From Chlorokybus atmophyticus (Eukaryota; Streptophyta; Chlorokybophyceae; Chlorokybales; Chlorokybaceae): a stretch of 57,251 nt of DNA. The notes beneath the pieces were generated by a model that was given only the letters and a program-made list of their open reading frames with translations, made no database searches and was not told the origin of the DNA. This document shows, one piece after another, positions 19,115-31,772 of the stretch (positions are counted from its first letter, which is position 1; each line of letters opens with the position of its first letter). The position numbers and the translations under genes are program-made. The stretch spans positions 30,633-87,883 of the forward strand of contig RHPI01001719.1 of the NCBI GenBank assembly GCA_009103225.1, read 5' to 3'.

Positions 19115-20764
19115 CTATAAATGAAACGACGGTTCTATTATGTGAAACAACCCATCTGGGTTATCTGTATGCACCCAATGTCCCGCGTCGTGCAGCATGT
19201 GTATGTTCAGAGAGTTGCCTTTCAAGTCTCCTGTTTACACACACACAACGTACAAGTCAGACCATGCTTGTGTTCACGTCTCTCTGTGAACGCGAGTGAA
19301 TGCAAGCAACAACATGCAACATCCCAACATGGTGGAAGGCCATTGTGCTTCACCTGCATCCATGGAAGCCCACTCAATGCGAGTGTGATCACCTCCCGCC
19401 CATCTGTGCATACTGCACACACACGCACAGGTTGTGCACTTGATGCTACCGACGCTGCCACACGAAAGATGCTGACACGCACACACACATCCCCCTCTCC
19501 TCCCGCCCCCCCGTGCACACGCACAATCACTGATGAGGTTACTTCTCACCTGCGCTCTGCCCGAACAAAGCTCAGATGCACGCCAGCCGGCAAATTTTCA
19601 ACCACGGGCCAAAGATCAATTGTTTTGTATGACTCGAGCATGTCCGCAATGGCCTCGAGATTAAATGCCCACCGAAACGTCTGGTCACCGTTCACACCAT
19701 GCTGCCGCAGGTTGGTTGTCATCCACTGTGCAATGCCTTGAGAGAACCCATGCTGGGTCAGGTAGTCCACCAGGACAGACCTGTTGGCCACCTGTGATGT
19801 TGGGCACAGCAAGGTGAATGAGTGTGTCAGTCAGTCAGTGAGTCAGTCAGTCAGTTAGTGCATTGTTTTGCATGCATGGCAAGGTGTTGAGGAATGTGTC
19901 TTACTGGCATGGGGAAGCCTCGCAGCACTCGGATTAACCGCTCAGGCGAGTCCTCGCCATCCGGTCCAAAGCGCACTTCGCCAGGTGTTGCATCCAGCAC
20001 CCACACCTGGGACCAGTCAGTGAGTATTTGTGATAGCGACAGATCAACCATGACAGCTGATATTAGTAGTGCTGTTACAGCACCTGTACAGGCCGCGATA
20101 GAGGCTTCTTGGCCTGGTCCACCATGCTCAACACCACTGTTGGCAGCAGCCTTAGTTGAAAAAATGATGACAACACTGAACAGAGATGGAAGTTTTGCTG
20201 TGCCAGTGTGCACAGTGCTGATGGCCGAAGACCTTACCTTTCCCGCCAAAGCTGTGGCCGACCAGCATGCGAGGTATGAGACGCAGCTCTGCAACCTGTG
20301 GTTACCAGCTAAGATTGCGCTTGTAGCTTTGGTTATGGCAGGGAGTGACTGTTGAAACCCAAGACACGGAAGTATACATGAATGTGTTGGCAAACACAGT
20401 GGTTTGCTACTCACCAACTGCAGGACATCACGAGCCGCAGATTCAACAGTGTGCGGAGCTGCATAGCTCCTGGCTGCGGACTCCCCATGACATCGCAAGT
20501 CCACACAAAGAAACTGCCATGATGGAAACGCCTGCGCAAGGCGCCTTGCAAAGGAGGCTGCACATAAAGAGAGACGCTCTATCAGTTTCTTGACGTACTG
20601 AGTTGACATATTCGACGCAAGGAAGAGTTGAACACAACGCTGCTTCCCCACCCCAGTTGCGTCCCTTGCCGAGGATGCCGTGCACGAGAACAGCTGTTGG
20701 TGGCGCCACTCCGCTTGCTGGGTCCTGCACATTGCGCCGTTTGATGTGCACCGTTACAGTCAAG
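19115..20764 (-). CDS. ABHD11-like alpha/beta hydrolase
   Basis: A serine hydrolase of the ABHD11 type, often mitochondrial or plastid. Exons on the minus strand: about 20764-20652, 20557-20415, 20295-20238, 20136-20084, 20006-19905, 19791-19550, 19403-19354 and 19230-19115; all phases fit. Motifs in order: TAVLVHGILGKGRNW (oxyanion region), FLCVDLRCHGES, the nucleophile elbow MLVGHSFGGK, VWVLDATPGEVRFG, QWMTTNLR, AERRWAGGDHTRI, and AGHWVHTDNPDGLF with the catalytic His. The C-terminal exon was found from phase and motif because the longest open frames miss it. The start is unresolved: the first exon shown begins after an acceptor-like ggccag, and a targeting peptide probably lies in another exon toward 21250. 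The substrate is unknown. Confidence 0.85.
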
Positions 20765-23498
20765 CTGGCCACACTTGTGCACTGCTTCGTGCAAGCAGTG
20801 CACAATTTTTGCTGTACGCACGGACCTGCACACTCCAGCGAACCAGCGCGCCGGGGAACAACTCGTAAGCCTGCATGAAGCGAGACGCAAGATGTGGGAA
20901 GAATACATGGGTACTCACTCAACCGCGCACGGGCATACACATGCACTCGAATGTGGGCGAAAGCACTCGCACAATGTTTGGCTGTGAACAGATAGCTCAC
21001 CAGCCTGTGCGTCTGTGGCTTTGCCTGCTGCTGCTGCTGCTGCGCCTGCTGCTGCTGCTGTACAGTAGCAGATGAAACCACGCCTGTATGACCCCACGCC
21101 CTTTGCACTCGATCTCGTTTCCTGCACACGCTGAATGTTGAGCTACTCCCCAAGCAAGAGACTTGATGCTGCTGGCGGAGTAAACAGCGCTACGCAACTG
21201 CAGCCATTGTTTCAACACTTCAACTGATACTGGCTGAGAAGTTGTCACATTGATACGCCACGAAGACCCTTCTTGCCTACATCAGCTTGTTCCCTACACT
21301 CTTACAACAGGCAAGCTGCAGGTGAATAAGGAACTGCATTCTGCTAATCAGCAGAATGCAGCTGTAGTCGCCACAGCCTCATCGACTCTACAACCAGAAC
21401 GCCCTTACAGGCACTGACCAACTGAGCTTACACCCAGATGCACAAGCAGTTGTTACTGTGTCAGCGAACGCCAAGACTTCAATTATGGGCGGCTGCTGCT
21501 GTATGCACCAAGTATGCACCAAAGGGACTTGCAGCAAGCGCACTGCTCCTACTTGGCCGGCATATCAGGCGTTCAAGTACGCGCTTTTAGTGACTGAGAC
21601 AGGACAACTGAAGCTCTCTGATGTTTGCTGCAGTTTGACAGCACTGAGCTCCTGCTCAACTAGTAGAGGTAGCAGATGCTTGCTGCAGGGGTACTGTAGA
21701 CACGTTGAATTGTACGCAGCGGTCAGCATGATGAACTGAACTGAACTCAACTCAACTCAACTGACGCTGACTGCTGCAGCGTTACAGAGTTAGCCAACAG
21801 CAGCAATGCTCCTTGCGTGCTGTCATTCCCATTGCATGTCCAGCAACATGGACAACCTGTCATGCTTACTCACCTCCTGGCTCGCTTGAGGTCATGCTTG
21901 AGGTCATGCAAACCAGGCAATGCTGAGAGGGAAGCTAAGTGCAGCTTGCAGTGGGTTGCCTGCGCGGCGGGTGTGTTTCCCGGCCGTAGCCTGGCTGTGT
22001 TTTGGCACCTTCCAGCAGAGGTGGACGCAATGCCGGTCTGACGCTCAAGCAGCTGCAAGGCTACCCGGCCTGGTTGCCCAGCATGCCCGGCCATGCTGCA
22101 CTGGACCACCTGGCCTGGTTCCATGCTAAAAGCTTTGGCCTAGCCTAGCTTAGTGAAATTGTGCACCTGTCCAGTTGATGCGACAGCAGCCAGTCGGGCT
22201 CAACAGGCCTCACGCTGCAGCCTGGCCTGGACCTCCGCCTCCGCACCCTCGACGCACCACACAGTGCCACCTCAGATTGCCAGCTAAGCTGACTGTGGCA
22301 AGCCATGCGGTGCATACACAACTTGATAATTGCTCGGAATCCCGAACTTGCAGGATATCAGGAAACCTATACGATATCATCAGCTCAGCACGTGGAATCG
22401 TAAAGCAGCAGATATCTCAACAGGGTGCGATAGCATGGAAACGCCAGTGATATTGGTACTCTGTATGTGGAATTCGGAATCACGGAATTAGGGTACAGAA
22501 TTAGGGTCCCCAACAGGGATCTACTTGACGTAGCGTAGCAGCTTGCTGGCGGCGGCGGCGGGCGGCGGCGGTCGAGGAGGACGGCTTGGAGGGGCGAGGG
22601 GACTGGGCTGGGTGGTAGATTAACTGAACAAGTAGGCGATGTGAAGAGAGCGGGCCTTCTTTCTCGCCTGGGGTGGAATTTGGCAGTGGGTTCGGGCAAG
22701 GTGTTGCATGCGCCCGCCGCCGCTCGATGGATGGGCATAGGCGCTTCGAGCGGTAGCTGCTGGTTCCGTGGTGGTGGGGATTGACATGCGGGTGCTGGCC
22801 TCCCGGCGCTGGCTTCTCTTGCGGGAGTTGGGCCGGTAAGGAGAAATTCACATGCGTAATAACAACTGCGTCCTGGTCCGCTCTACTGTGGTTGGAACAT
22901 GTGCACTGTTCAAGTTCACTACAATTACTCAACTCATCGGCTACGGTTGGTTCGGGCTTTTCTTCTAATTCAGCATCTGCCTTGGTTTATTCCTAGCGGT
23001 ACATTAAAAGCGTATGCTTGCTGTTTGCCAATCGCCACCGTGTGTTAAATTGATCTTGCGGAGTCACAGGGTGTCATTGCTCTCCTGATTATTTGTCTGC
23101 GAAAGCTTTTCTGAAACGCTACTAAGAAAAAACGCTCATTTTATATATGTAGACATCGCTCATATGCGGCCATACCAGTCGTGGAAAGCCCCGTTGTTTT
23201 CAACACCGTCGCAGATTAATGCGCGAATTCGGACACATTGAGTTTGGCTGTAAGTGGTGTACACAACGAACAGCCAGTGTTGCGTTTCCAGTGTTACTGT
23301 GCATGCGCGGTGTCGTACAAGCATGTGTGCCACTTGTGTACCACAGGCTGGGGTGTCATTTAGTATGCTGTTGTTTTGCAACTCAATGGTGCAGTGTAGT
23401 CAGCGTTTGCATGTTGCTTTTGCTGATTAGTTGCATGTGGCAGTTGTGGCCAGCCATGCGCACAGCGGGCGTCTACACAAGCTTACAGCACATACCAA
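20765..23498. other. intergenic region, no recognised gene
   Basis: It holds a CAG/CTG-rich patch (about 21024-21062), the ggcctgg patch at 22050-22115 and a (ggc)n patch at 22550-22572. A 143-codon open frame on the minus strand at 22501-22932 looks compositional. First exons of the hydrolase (-) and of the ABC1 kinase (+) probably lie here but cannot be placed with confidence. Confidence 0.5.
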
Positions 23499-23510
23499 CA
23501 TGTTGGTCAA

Positions 23511-26298
23511 TTGTCTGCATTGGCGGAGCCGACAGTGCGGCAAGCAGCTCTGAGAAGTCATCAAGCCTGTCTGCGGCAGCACAAGCACGGCTTCCAAACA
23601 TTTGCCAGCCAGGCAATTGCGGCTCATCAGCGCCCGCAGCTGCAAGCTTACGCACGCGATGTCACAAGTAATGGAAAGCGTCAGCTGGAGGAATGGCGCG
23701 CGCGCTGCGTGAAGCTGCGAGAAAAGTGGGCAGTTGAGTTGAGACATCTGGCATCCATCAGTTGTGTTGCGCGGCCGGACGCTGTGAGATGGAACCAGGC
23801 CTTGGCGAGCTTGTCCATGGTGCTTGGCCAGCTGTCTTTTCGCGGGGCTGCTGTGGCACAGTCGGCAGTGCCTGAGTTCATTCCTCAGGCAGATCCACCA
23901 TTTTTGATTGCCGTGTTGATGCAGGTGAGGCCCTTCCCATGTGTGCATAACAGCACTCAATGCCTGAAGAGTCTATTCATCGCTTATTCCAAGCCATGCA
24001 TGTAGTTTTCTAAGTTTAGCAGCAGGTTGTGTGCATAACTTCTCATCATGATGCAGTTCTTGTCGTATGCACTTGTCACATTGCATGTGCGGGTTATGTG
24101 CAGTTGTTTACAGCATTGCAATTGCGCAGGTTTATGAATTCTTGGCAGTTGTGTGTCGCGCGCTGTACCTGTGGCTGCTTTTCACACCGGCAGTGGTCTC
24201 CGCGCCAATCTGCCTCAAATCAAAAGGAGAGCTTAGGCGAAGATGGCTGATTTTGCTGCATCGTACGCTGGAGAACGCCGGTGCTGCATTCATCAAATGG
24301 GGTCAGTGGGCCGCAACACGCCCGGACTTGTTCCCGGACGACATGTGCAAAACGCTGGCACAACTACAAGTAAGCAAATGCTTGTCACTGCTACAAGTTG
24401 TACAGTTAGTGTTGGCATGAAGTCCTTTTTGTGTGGCGACTGGCGTCCCCGCACATATTGTTCAGTTTTGCTACTTAGCAACCTATTTTGATTTAGTTCT
24501 GTTCAGACAGGTGCACCTGCACACAGTTTTCGACACACGCGCAAGACAATTGAAGAGGCTTTCTGCCAGCCTTTAGGAGATGTTTTCAGCCACTTTGATG
24601 AGATTCCTGTCGCTTCTGGCAGCATCGCGCAGGTTCACAAAGCCACGCTGCGTTATCCAACCAACGGAATGGATGATAAGACCGTTGTTGCAGTGAAGGT
24701 ATGATGTTGCTGCTAATTGTGTGTCAGTACCTTTCTTGCAAAGAGACTAGGTGTCGTATGCTGGGGTTATGAGGTTGGCTTAGCTTGGTTGCACTGGATG
24801 AGAAAAGTGCACGAGTTCACGGGGAGTGTCATGCAATACAGGTGCTTCATCCAGGAGTTGGTGCAGTGATTCGAAGAGACTTCATCATCATGAATTTCAT
24901 AGCGCATGCAGCTGATTACATTCCCGGGGTGAAGTGGCTGCGACTCAATGAGAGCGTCAAGCAGTTTGCCGTGTACATGCTCGGGCAGGTATGCTCTTAC
25001 ATACATCCACATACGTGTCATGTGTCGCGGCTTGAACTTCTCGTCATAGCATGTTGTGGTTGTTGTTGCAGGTTAACCTGGCCAATGAGGCTGGGCATTT
25101 ACGTAGATTCAACCACAACTTCCGGCACATACGGGACGTCAGCTTCCCGCGCCCAGTCAACGCCCTCGTGCACCCGGCTGTGCTTGTAGAGACGTACGAG
25201 AAGGGCGATTTTGTCACCAAGTATGTCGAAAACCCTGAGCATCCCATTTGCGAGCAGCTTGCCCTTTTAGGAGTATCAACCCTACTCAAGATGCTGCTGG
25301 TAGGCTCTCATGTACTTGCATGCGTTCTGCACTTGCTTCTGTTAAGCAGCATGTCACTGTACTAGATAGATAGATAGATTGTTTTGCGTTTCCTTGCCTA
25401 CAGGTGGACAACTTCTTACACGCTGATTTGCATCCCGGCAACATATTGGTGCGGACGGAAGTGAGGAGGAAGAAGCTGCGCCCGCATTTGGTCTTGCTTG
25501 ATGTTGGTTTGACGGCAGAGCTCTCCTCCAAGGAACGGGACTTGCTGTTGCAGTTTTTCACGGTAAGGCGTCTGTGGGTTGATATATGTATGTGTTGATG
25601 AGTATATGTATCCGGTATGTTATATTTGTGCCATCTGGGACTCAACTTTCTGGGCGCAGTCGGTGGCGAGTAAGGACGGACGCAACGTGGCTTTGACCAC
25701 TCTACAGTTCTCGCGCAAGCAGACCTGTGAAAATCCGGAGGGGTTCATTAGTGAAGTCAAGTCGTCATTTGACGAGTTCATCGCTGGTGGGTGGCCTTAT
25801 GTAACTACATGACTTGGAAGTATGTCACTGTTTGTGTGCAAGTTCGCTTACAATGCTGTCAATGCTGTGTTCAGCTAAAGGCAGAATACCAACGGGCGAG
25901 TGCATCAACGCCGTGCTGGATGCGGTGCGCAAGTATCGCGTCAACATTGATGGCGATATCTGCACTGTGATTGTCACCACCCTTGTGCTGGAGGTAAGCC
26001 CAAGGAGTGATTGGTACTGCTCATTATCTTGAAAGAACCCTGTTGCATTTATTTTTTCACCCCTATGCAAGCACAGCAGTAAAGTACATACTACGCTGCT
26101 CTGCTTGCACTTCTCACTCCTCTTGGTGGTGGTGTGTTGTTAAACTGGTTGATGTTGTTGTGTTCTTATCAGGGGTGGCAACGGAAGCTGGACCCAGATG
26201 TGGATGCGATGGACGTGTTGAAAGATATTTTGCGCAAGAAGACAGTCATGGACAACATGCATAGGACCGTCGATTGGCTCGTTGTGAACGGCATTTAG
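23511..26298 (+). CDS. ABC1/ADCK2-like atypical kinase
   Basis: An atypical kinase of the ABC1/UbiB family, whose members sit in mitochondria or plastids and act in quinone and lipid homeostasis. Nine exons: 23511-23924, 24130-24369, 24507-24698, 24842-24988, 25072-25299, 25404-25562, 25660-25786, 25875-25993 and 26173-26298, about 583 residues, all in phase. Motifs: [15 protein letters not shown] (the KxGQ motif), [12 protein letters not shown] (the Ala-rich loop that replaces the P-loop), [51 protein letters not shown] (catalytic loop) and [12 protein letters not shown], with DVG in place of DFG. The DHPGN and KxGQ regions match ADCK2-type proteins better than ADCK3. The first exon opens at a non-ATG codon in a continuous frame, so the start lies in an upstream exon that I could not place. 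Confidence 0.88.
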
Positions 26299-26953
26299 GT
26301 AGCTGACAGGGTGCCCCCTGTATTGACTGATGATCACTGCCTGTAGGTTCTTGTATGCAACTCTCATGCCGGCGTTACAAACAACACTTTCGTGAGGGGT
26401 GTTGTATTAATCTCTCTTCACAATTGCACACAAATGACGCATCGTACGCCGGGATGCCGTCAATCAATGAATCTGGGTTACAGAAGCTAGTGGTGGTTGT
26501 GCATTGCAAGTTGTCGGTGTGTGCGCGGCTACATGTCAGTTGGTGGGTATGACATCCTGCAGTGGCGTTTTGAGATGGCAGAGTGCTGGCTCTTGGTGAT
26601 CACCCTCTTTTAGGGCTGTACTTATTGCCAACTTCAACCAACCGGTCGTGTGGCACCCTTTTTTCTTTCGGGGAGCCTTGTGCTGCCTGTCGAGATAACT
26701 CTGTGACAGGTGGCGAGGCCGTTTCTGTAGCAGCGCGCGGCACAGCTAGCCCGGTGGTTAAATTTGATGTGTAAAGCGCGTGTATGCTTGTGCTGATGCA
26801 TGCCATTCGCGTTGTCCACACCATGCATGCTGCCACCGTAACATACCCCTTATATACACACGACCGGTTGTATTCCTCAACAACTGCATGCAGCACACCT
26901 ATCGCTTAATATGCACAGCATAGGCTGTGCACCTTGAGTGTGCTTGGAAGTTC

Positions 26954-26978
26954 CTCTGGTTCCAAGTTGGAACCAGAG
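26954..26978. terminator. perfect hairpin between convergent genes
   Basis: ctctggttcca, agt, tggaaccagag form an 11-bp stem with a 3-base loop. It lies between the 3' ends of the ABC1 kinase (+) and AC19 (-). A role in 3' end formation is speculative; the region 26299-27197 has no other feature I recognise. Confidence 0.35.
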
Positions 26979-27197
26979 CAACTCGAACAAATAAGCGCAT
27001 TAACTCCAAGGGCAACGCATAGCAATTTTAAATATGTATCAAGCATTGCTCTGTTTAGTAAGTTCACTGCAACCGCTGCAAGCCGCTTCATCAGACAACC
27101 TACAGCCTTTCAACACCCCCAAAACACATACTGTTACATACTGTTAGTAACCCATGTCCATGCATAAACTCCATGCGCCTAACCCTAACACCAATTG

Positions 27198-28126
27198 CTA
27201 CCTGATGGACATGTGCACGACCTGCTTCTGCGCGCTCGCCTCATCGACCTTCGCCTGGAACGTCTGCTTTATGTGCTCGCACATCGCCGACAGCGTGCGC
27301 AGCGCGTCTTTCAACACCTCGTTGGCAGGCGCACCTGCCGGACAACATGTCACGCAATCACATGTGGACGCGCACACACAAACACACGCAATGGTGCATG
27401 AAACGATTGAGCTTGGCAGCAAAGTCCGCACACAGTGTGCTCGACGTTGTCTTCCTTGTGCTGCTAGTTAGTACTGTAGCAAGCAAGCATCACATGCCTG
27501 CTTTGTTGGGTGTCATGATTCATAATCAAGAAATGTGAGGGAGCACTTACCGGTGGTTTGCAACCTGATGTGGAGGACGGGCTCAGACGGGTGCGGCACA
27601 GAGTACCCACAAAAGGAGGTCCGGGGGTCCTGCAAGCGTGTAAAAAAAAATTATGAGATGACCAACATCCACAATGATGCGCCCACACTACCAACCATTC
27701 TTTGGGCAACGATAACATAGCAGTGGATTACTGAATTGCAACACTGGCGACATTGTAGACATACATGTGTGCATGCGTACGCGTGTGCGAGTGCATGCCA
27801 CTTCCTGCATGCGTGCGCTCCAGCACACATGGACAGGCACACATACGCACGCACATGCACACGCAAGAGGTATGCAACAAGAGAGGAAAGCAGAAGATTA
27901 CTCTCATTGGTAAAACACTAAGCGCATGGCATTCAACATGCAGTTGGACCAACTCAGCTTTGTACTCATTAACACCGCTCACCTGGTTGAGGACTACTCT
28001 GAGGGCGTTGCCGAGGGTGTGGTCCTCGTTAGCGACGGCGAACGTCGCCGCCGACCCGTCCTCCGCAACGGCCTCCTCCCGCACGACGCTACCCGCGCCT
28101 CCCTCACGCATGCTCACATCGGGCAT
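27198..28126 (-). CDS. DNA-directed RNA polymerases I and III subunit AC19 (RPAC2)
   Basis: Small alpha-like subunit shared by RNA polymerases I and III; it pairs with AC40 to nucleate assembly in the nucleus. Three exons, 28126-27983, 27629-27551 and 27334-27198, encode 119 residues, the normal length. Exon 1 has MPDVSMREGG, FAVANEDHTLGNALRVVLNQ (the alpha-like dimerisation signature HTLGNxLR). Exon 2 has TSFCGYSVPHPSEPVLHIRL. Exon 3 has NEVLKDALRTLSAMCEHIKQ and ends VVHMSIR. Both introns are GT-AG and in phase. The N-terminal part of exon 1 is GC-rich (Ala/Gly/Glu). The start lies 392 bp from the start of the divergent DCAF13 gene. Confidence 0.92.
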
Positions 28127-28518
28127 GCCGCCGACACCGCCACGAACACCGCCGCCGCCGCCGCCCAGTCAACTAACTGCACTCTTTGAGAGTACAGTTT
28201 CAAGCTAACCGACACTGCTTCAGTCAAGTTGGTGAACGTAACCGCACAAAGGCTACTGACTTGGTTACAGACATGAACCCTAGTTACATTTGACCTCAGT
28301 AACTTAACGCGGCGGCGGCGGCGGCAGAGGTGTAGACGGCGGTGACGGAGTTGGCGGTGGGACAGCAGGTTGTCGTAGACGCTAGGGTCAGCATTGGATA
28401 TCTGAGCTGGTGAGCTGCGGAGTAACTTTTTAACTGCTGCTGGAGAGGTTAGGGGTTGGAGTGTTTGAGTGAACAGCGGCGGAGGGAGTAAGGATCTCAT
28501 CTTTCTGGGCATGAAGGC
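28127..28518. promoter_or_regulatory. shared divergent promoter region AC19/DCAF13
   Basis: The only DNA between two head-to-head ribosome-biogenesis genes. It includes a (ggc)n tract at about 28309-28325. I did not see a convincing TATA box on either side. A shared bidirectional promoter is inferred from spacing only. Confidence 0.5.
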
Positions 28519-29050
28519 ATGAAGGTATGATGAGTTGTTTTTGATGTATTATGAATTCTAGCTCTACATACTGTTCCTTGTTTACGTGAGCTGCGCTTGT
28601 TGGGCTGTCTTGTTACACCTACCACAACAACAGTACAGTTTGGGCTTGAGCATGCATGTGTGATGGTTCTTTTCCTGTGACTGCTCCTAACAGTCTTACT
28701 GCTTCACTCTTTGCTTGTGCATGCAGGTCAAGTGCATTAGCCGCAGTGAGGCAGCTGAGACCAGAGAACGCGCACAAGATGTGGTGAAGGTGAGCAGCCG
28801 CATGTGTATGTGTGAGGGAATTGTGACGCAAAATTGCAGTGCAATTTCATACACAAGCTTACATGTTGACGCACGTTCACTCACACTTGAGTTCCCAGTT
28901 GCAACCAACATGTAGTTGCGAACTTGCCCACGAATGCATGCTCGCTGCGAAAGCAGGGAGCAACCTTTTGCAAGCATGTGTACGCGCAAACACTTGCACG
29001 CGCATGCGCGTGTATGCTTACTCATACAAGTATGCATGCACGAAAATATA

Positions 29051-29097
<47 letters not shown>

Positions 29098-31335
29098 GGT
29101 CTGGCGCAACCCCGACCCTTCCCTCCACCCCCAAGCGGCGGCCACCGAGTACGTCCGCGCCGTCTCCGCGGCGAAGCTCGAGCGCGTGTTCGCGAGGCCG
29201 TTCGTCGGGGCGCTGCAGGGGCACGCCGACGGGGTGTCCGCACTCGCGTTGCATCCGACAAGACTGGGAGCGGTACTGTCGGCGGCGCACGATGGAGCGA
29301 TCAAACTGTGGGACGTTGCGTTCAGGTGTGCGCACACGTGTGCATATATATGATTCAATCGCATGTTTGCGTGGGTATTGCGTGTTTCGTGTATGGTGTT
29401 TCGTGTGTATGCGTGCGTGCGTGCATGTGCGTGCGTACGCAGGCATTTGATTGTGCATGCATTCTGGTGCACGTCCTTGCATTCGACCGTATACGCGTGT
29501 AGGCACGTGCGCGTGCGCGTGCCAACCCTCATCTGGTGGTAGACGTGCTGCATTGCATATGCATATCTCCGCTCAAAACTGTTGTTGTTGTTGTTGTTGT
29601 TGACACCCCCTTTCTCACGCAGGAAGTGCGTCCGCGACTGGTCCGGCCACCACCGCGGCGCCGTGACCGGTCTCTCCGTCCTCCCCGGCGCGGGACGCTT
29701 CGTGTCGTGCGGGGCCGACAGCACCGTGCGCGTGTGGGTGCTGCCGGGAGAGAGTAACAGTCTTGATGAGAGGGAGGAGGGTGGTGGGAGTCAACAACCT
29801 GTCACGGTGTTTCATGCCAAATCGGCGCTGAGAGCGGTGGATAGGCATCGGAGAGAAGGGATATTCGCCACGGCGGGATCGCAGGTATGAAAGTGAAGGT
29901 GTCGGTGTGCTTGTGCCTGTATGGCGTGGTCTGACAACATCATGGCTGCTGTTTGCTTGTTCGTTGTGCAAGTTGTGCACGTCGTATGTTAAGGGTGACG
30001 TGTTGCCTTGACAGTATGCTACTTTGCACACTTTGCGTTGGTTGAATCGTGGCTTACAAGCACGGTGGTGTTGGTTGTGTGTGGTTGTCGAAGATAAAGC
30101 ACAAAAGAAACTGCACAGCGTGTCAACGTGTTGATTTGCAAGCGTGGTGTGTCGCCCGGAATTCAGTCGTAGGCTTTGGCCATCAGTGTCGTGTACTTGT
30201 GCCTGAACATAATTTCCAGCGACATGTCCACATGACAGGTGGACGTGTGGGACATCAACCGTTCCGACCCGATCACCACGTTGTCTTGGGGCACCGACAC
30301 AACCTCATCCATCCGCTTCAACACGGCTGAACCCGACATCTTCGCCACCACTTCATCTGACCGCAGCGTCGGTCTATACGACCTCCGCACCAACACGGCC
30401 ATTCGCAAACTCGTCATGCGTACCAAATCCAACGCGGTGGCGTGGAACCCGCGCGAGGCGTTCAACTTTACCATTGGGAATGAGGACAGCAATTGCTATA
30501 CGTATGATATGAGGAAGCTGAACTTCGCGACGTGCGTGCATAAGGACCACGTGTCGGCAGTGATGGACCTGGACTACTCGCCGTCGGGGAGGGAGTTTGT
30601 GACGGGGTCGTACGATCGAACGGTGAGGATGTTGGGGCGAAAACAAGTCATAATACAACTATACAGTGTAATAACAATCATACGATAACTACGTCTAACC
30701 AAGAATCTATACTGAAGTGGAATACCACGAGCTTAGGTACGACTATGCATGATGACTGTGATTCAATGCGACTGAGTACGCTCATGAGTATACTATTTGT
30801 TACCCAATCTCTGCAACGCGATGCGTATATTCAGACAAACAAGGACATGCATGTATCCATTGCTAGAAGTTGTACAAAACTATCTTGTCCCAGGTGCGTA
30901 TCTTCGCTTACAACGGCGGTAGCAGCCGCGAGGTGTACCACGCTGCTCGGATGCAGCGCGTGTTCTGCGCCCGCTTCTCCCTCGACGCTAGCTACATCTT
31001 CTCGGGCAGCGACGATTCGAACGTGAGAATATGGAAGGCGGACGCGGCGGAGCAGCTGGGGACGATGCTGCCGAGGGAAAGGGCGAGGCAGAACTACCTC
31101 AGGACGGTCAAGGAGAGATACAAGCACCTGCCGGAAGTGAAGAGGATCGATAGGTATGGGTGGGGGGTGGGGGGGGTGCGCGTGTGCGTGCGATGATGTG
31201 TGTGCAATTGCGCGCGAGTGCGTATGCGTGTATGGGACACACCCACGTGTATGCGCATGCGCGCGCATGAGTGTGTGTGCGTGCGTGGGCGGGTGCATGC
31301 GAATGGGTGCATGTGTGTGGCACACACACACACAC

Positions 31336-31366
<31 letters not shown>

Positions 31367-31772
31367 CGTGTGCGCGCGCGTGTGTGTGTGCACTTGCGCG
31401 GGGCATGCCCACACATGTGGGCGTGCATCCCACGCACATGCATCGCGATCATAGCCAGATTCAGTCCGCTGCGCCTTCATGTCCCATAGCATGTCAAGTG
31501 GCATCTGTCATGTCACGTGCTTCACCCATCAAACAACGCACCACAACAGGCAGAGCATCCAACTCACGTGCTTTCTCTTTTGCTGTGTGTGTGTGTGTGT
31601 CTCAAACAGGCACCGTCACGTCCCGAAGGCCATCTACAAGGCGTCCCGTCTGCGCTCGGACATGGCGGAGTCAGCGAAGAAGAAGGAGCAGCGCGTGCGA
31701 GCCCACAGCGCGCCGGGCAAAGTGCCGCACGTGCCAGCACGAAAGAAGCGCATCGTCGCAGAGCTGGAGTAG
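28519..31772 (+). CDS. DCAF13: DCAF13/SOF1 U3 snoRNP WD-repeat protein
   Basis: Nucleolar WD40 protein of the small-subunit processome, needed for 18S rRNA processing; in animals also a CUL4-DDB1 adaptor. Seven exons: 28519-28524, 28727-28789, 29099-29325, 29623-29884, 30239-30622, 30894-31153 and 31610-31772, in phase, 454 residues. It starts [20 protein letters not shown], like SOF1. WD blades include [15 protein letters not shown]...[20 protein letters not shown]...[57 protein letters not shown] and [13 protein letters not shown]. The Sof1 tail follows: [20 protein letters not shown] and [13 protein letters not shown], ending [13 protein letters not shown]. Exon 1 is only ATG AAG. The acceptor of exon 3 follows a (CA)n tract instead of a pyrimidine tract. 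A poly(A) signal aataaa lies at 32008. Confidence 0.93.
29055..29096. repeat. (CA)n microsatellite at an intron 3' end
   Basis: About 20 CA units end three bases before the AG acceptor of DCAF13 exon 3. Confidence 0.95.
31165..31420. repeat. (TG)n/(CG)n intronic tract
   Basis: Long alternating TG, CA and CG tract in the last intron of DCAF13 (31154-31609), with potential for Z-DNA or slippage. It produces many false open frames rich in Cys, Val and His. Confidence 0.9.

Noticed and set aside
22501-22932. 143-codon open frame on the minus strand
   Set aside because: Pro/Ser/Arg-rich with no motif, start context or splice partner.
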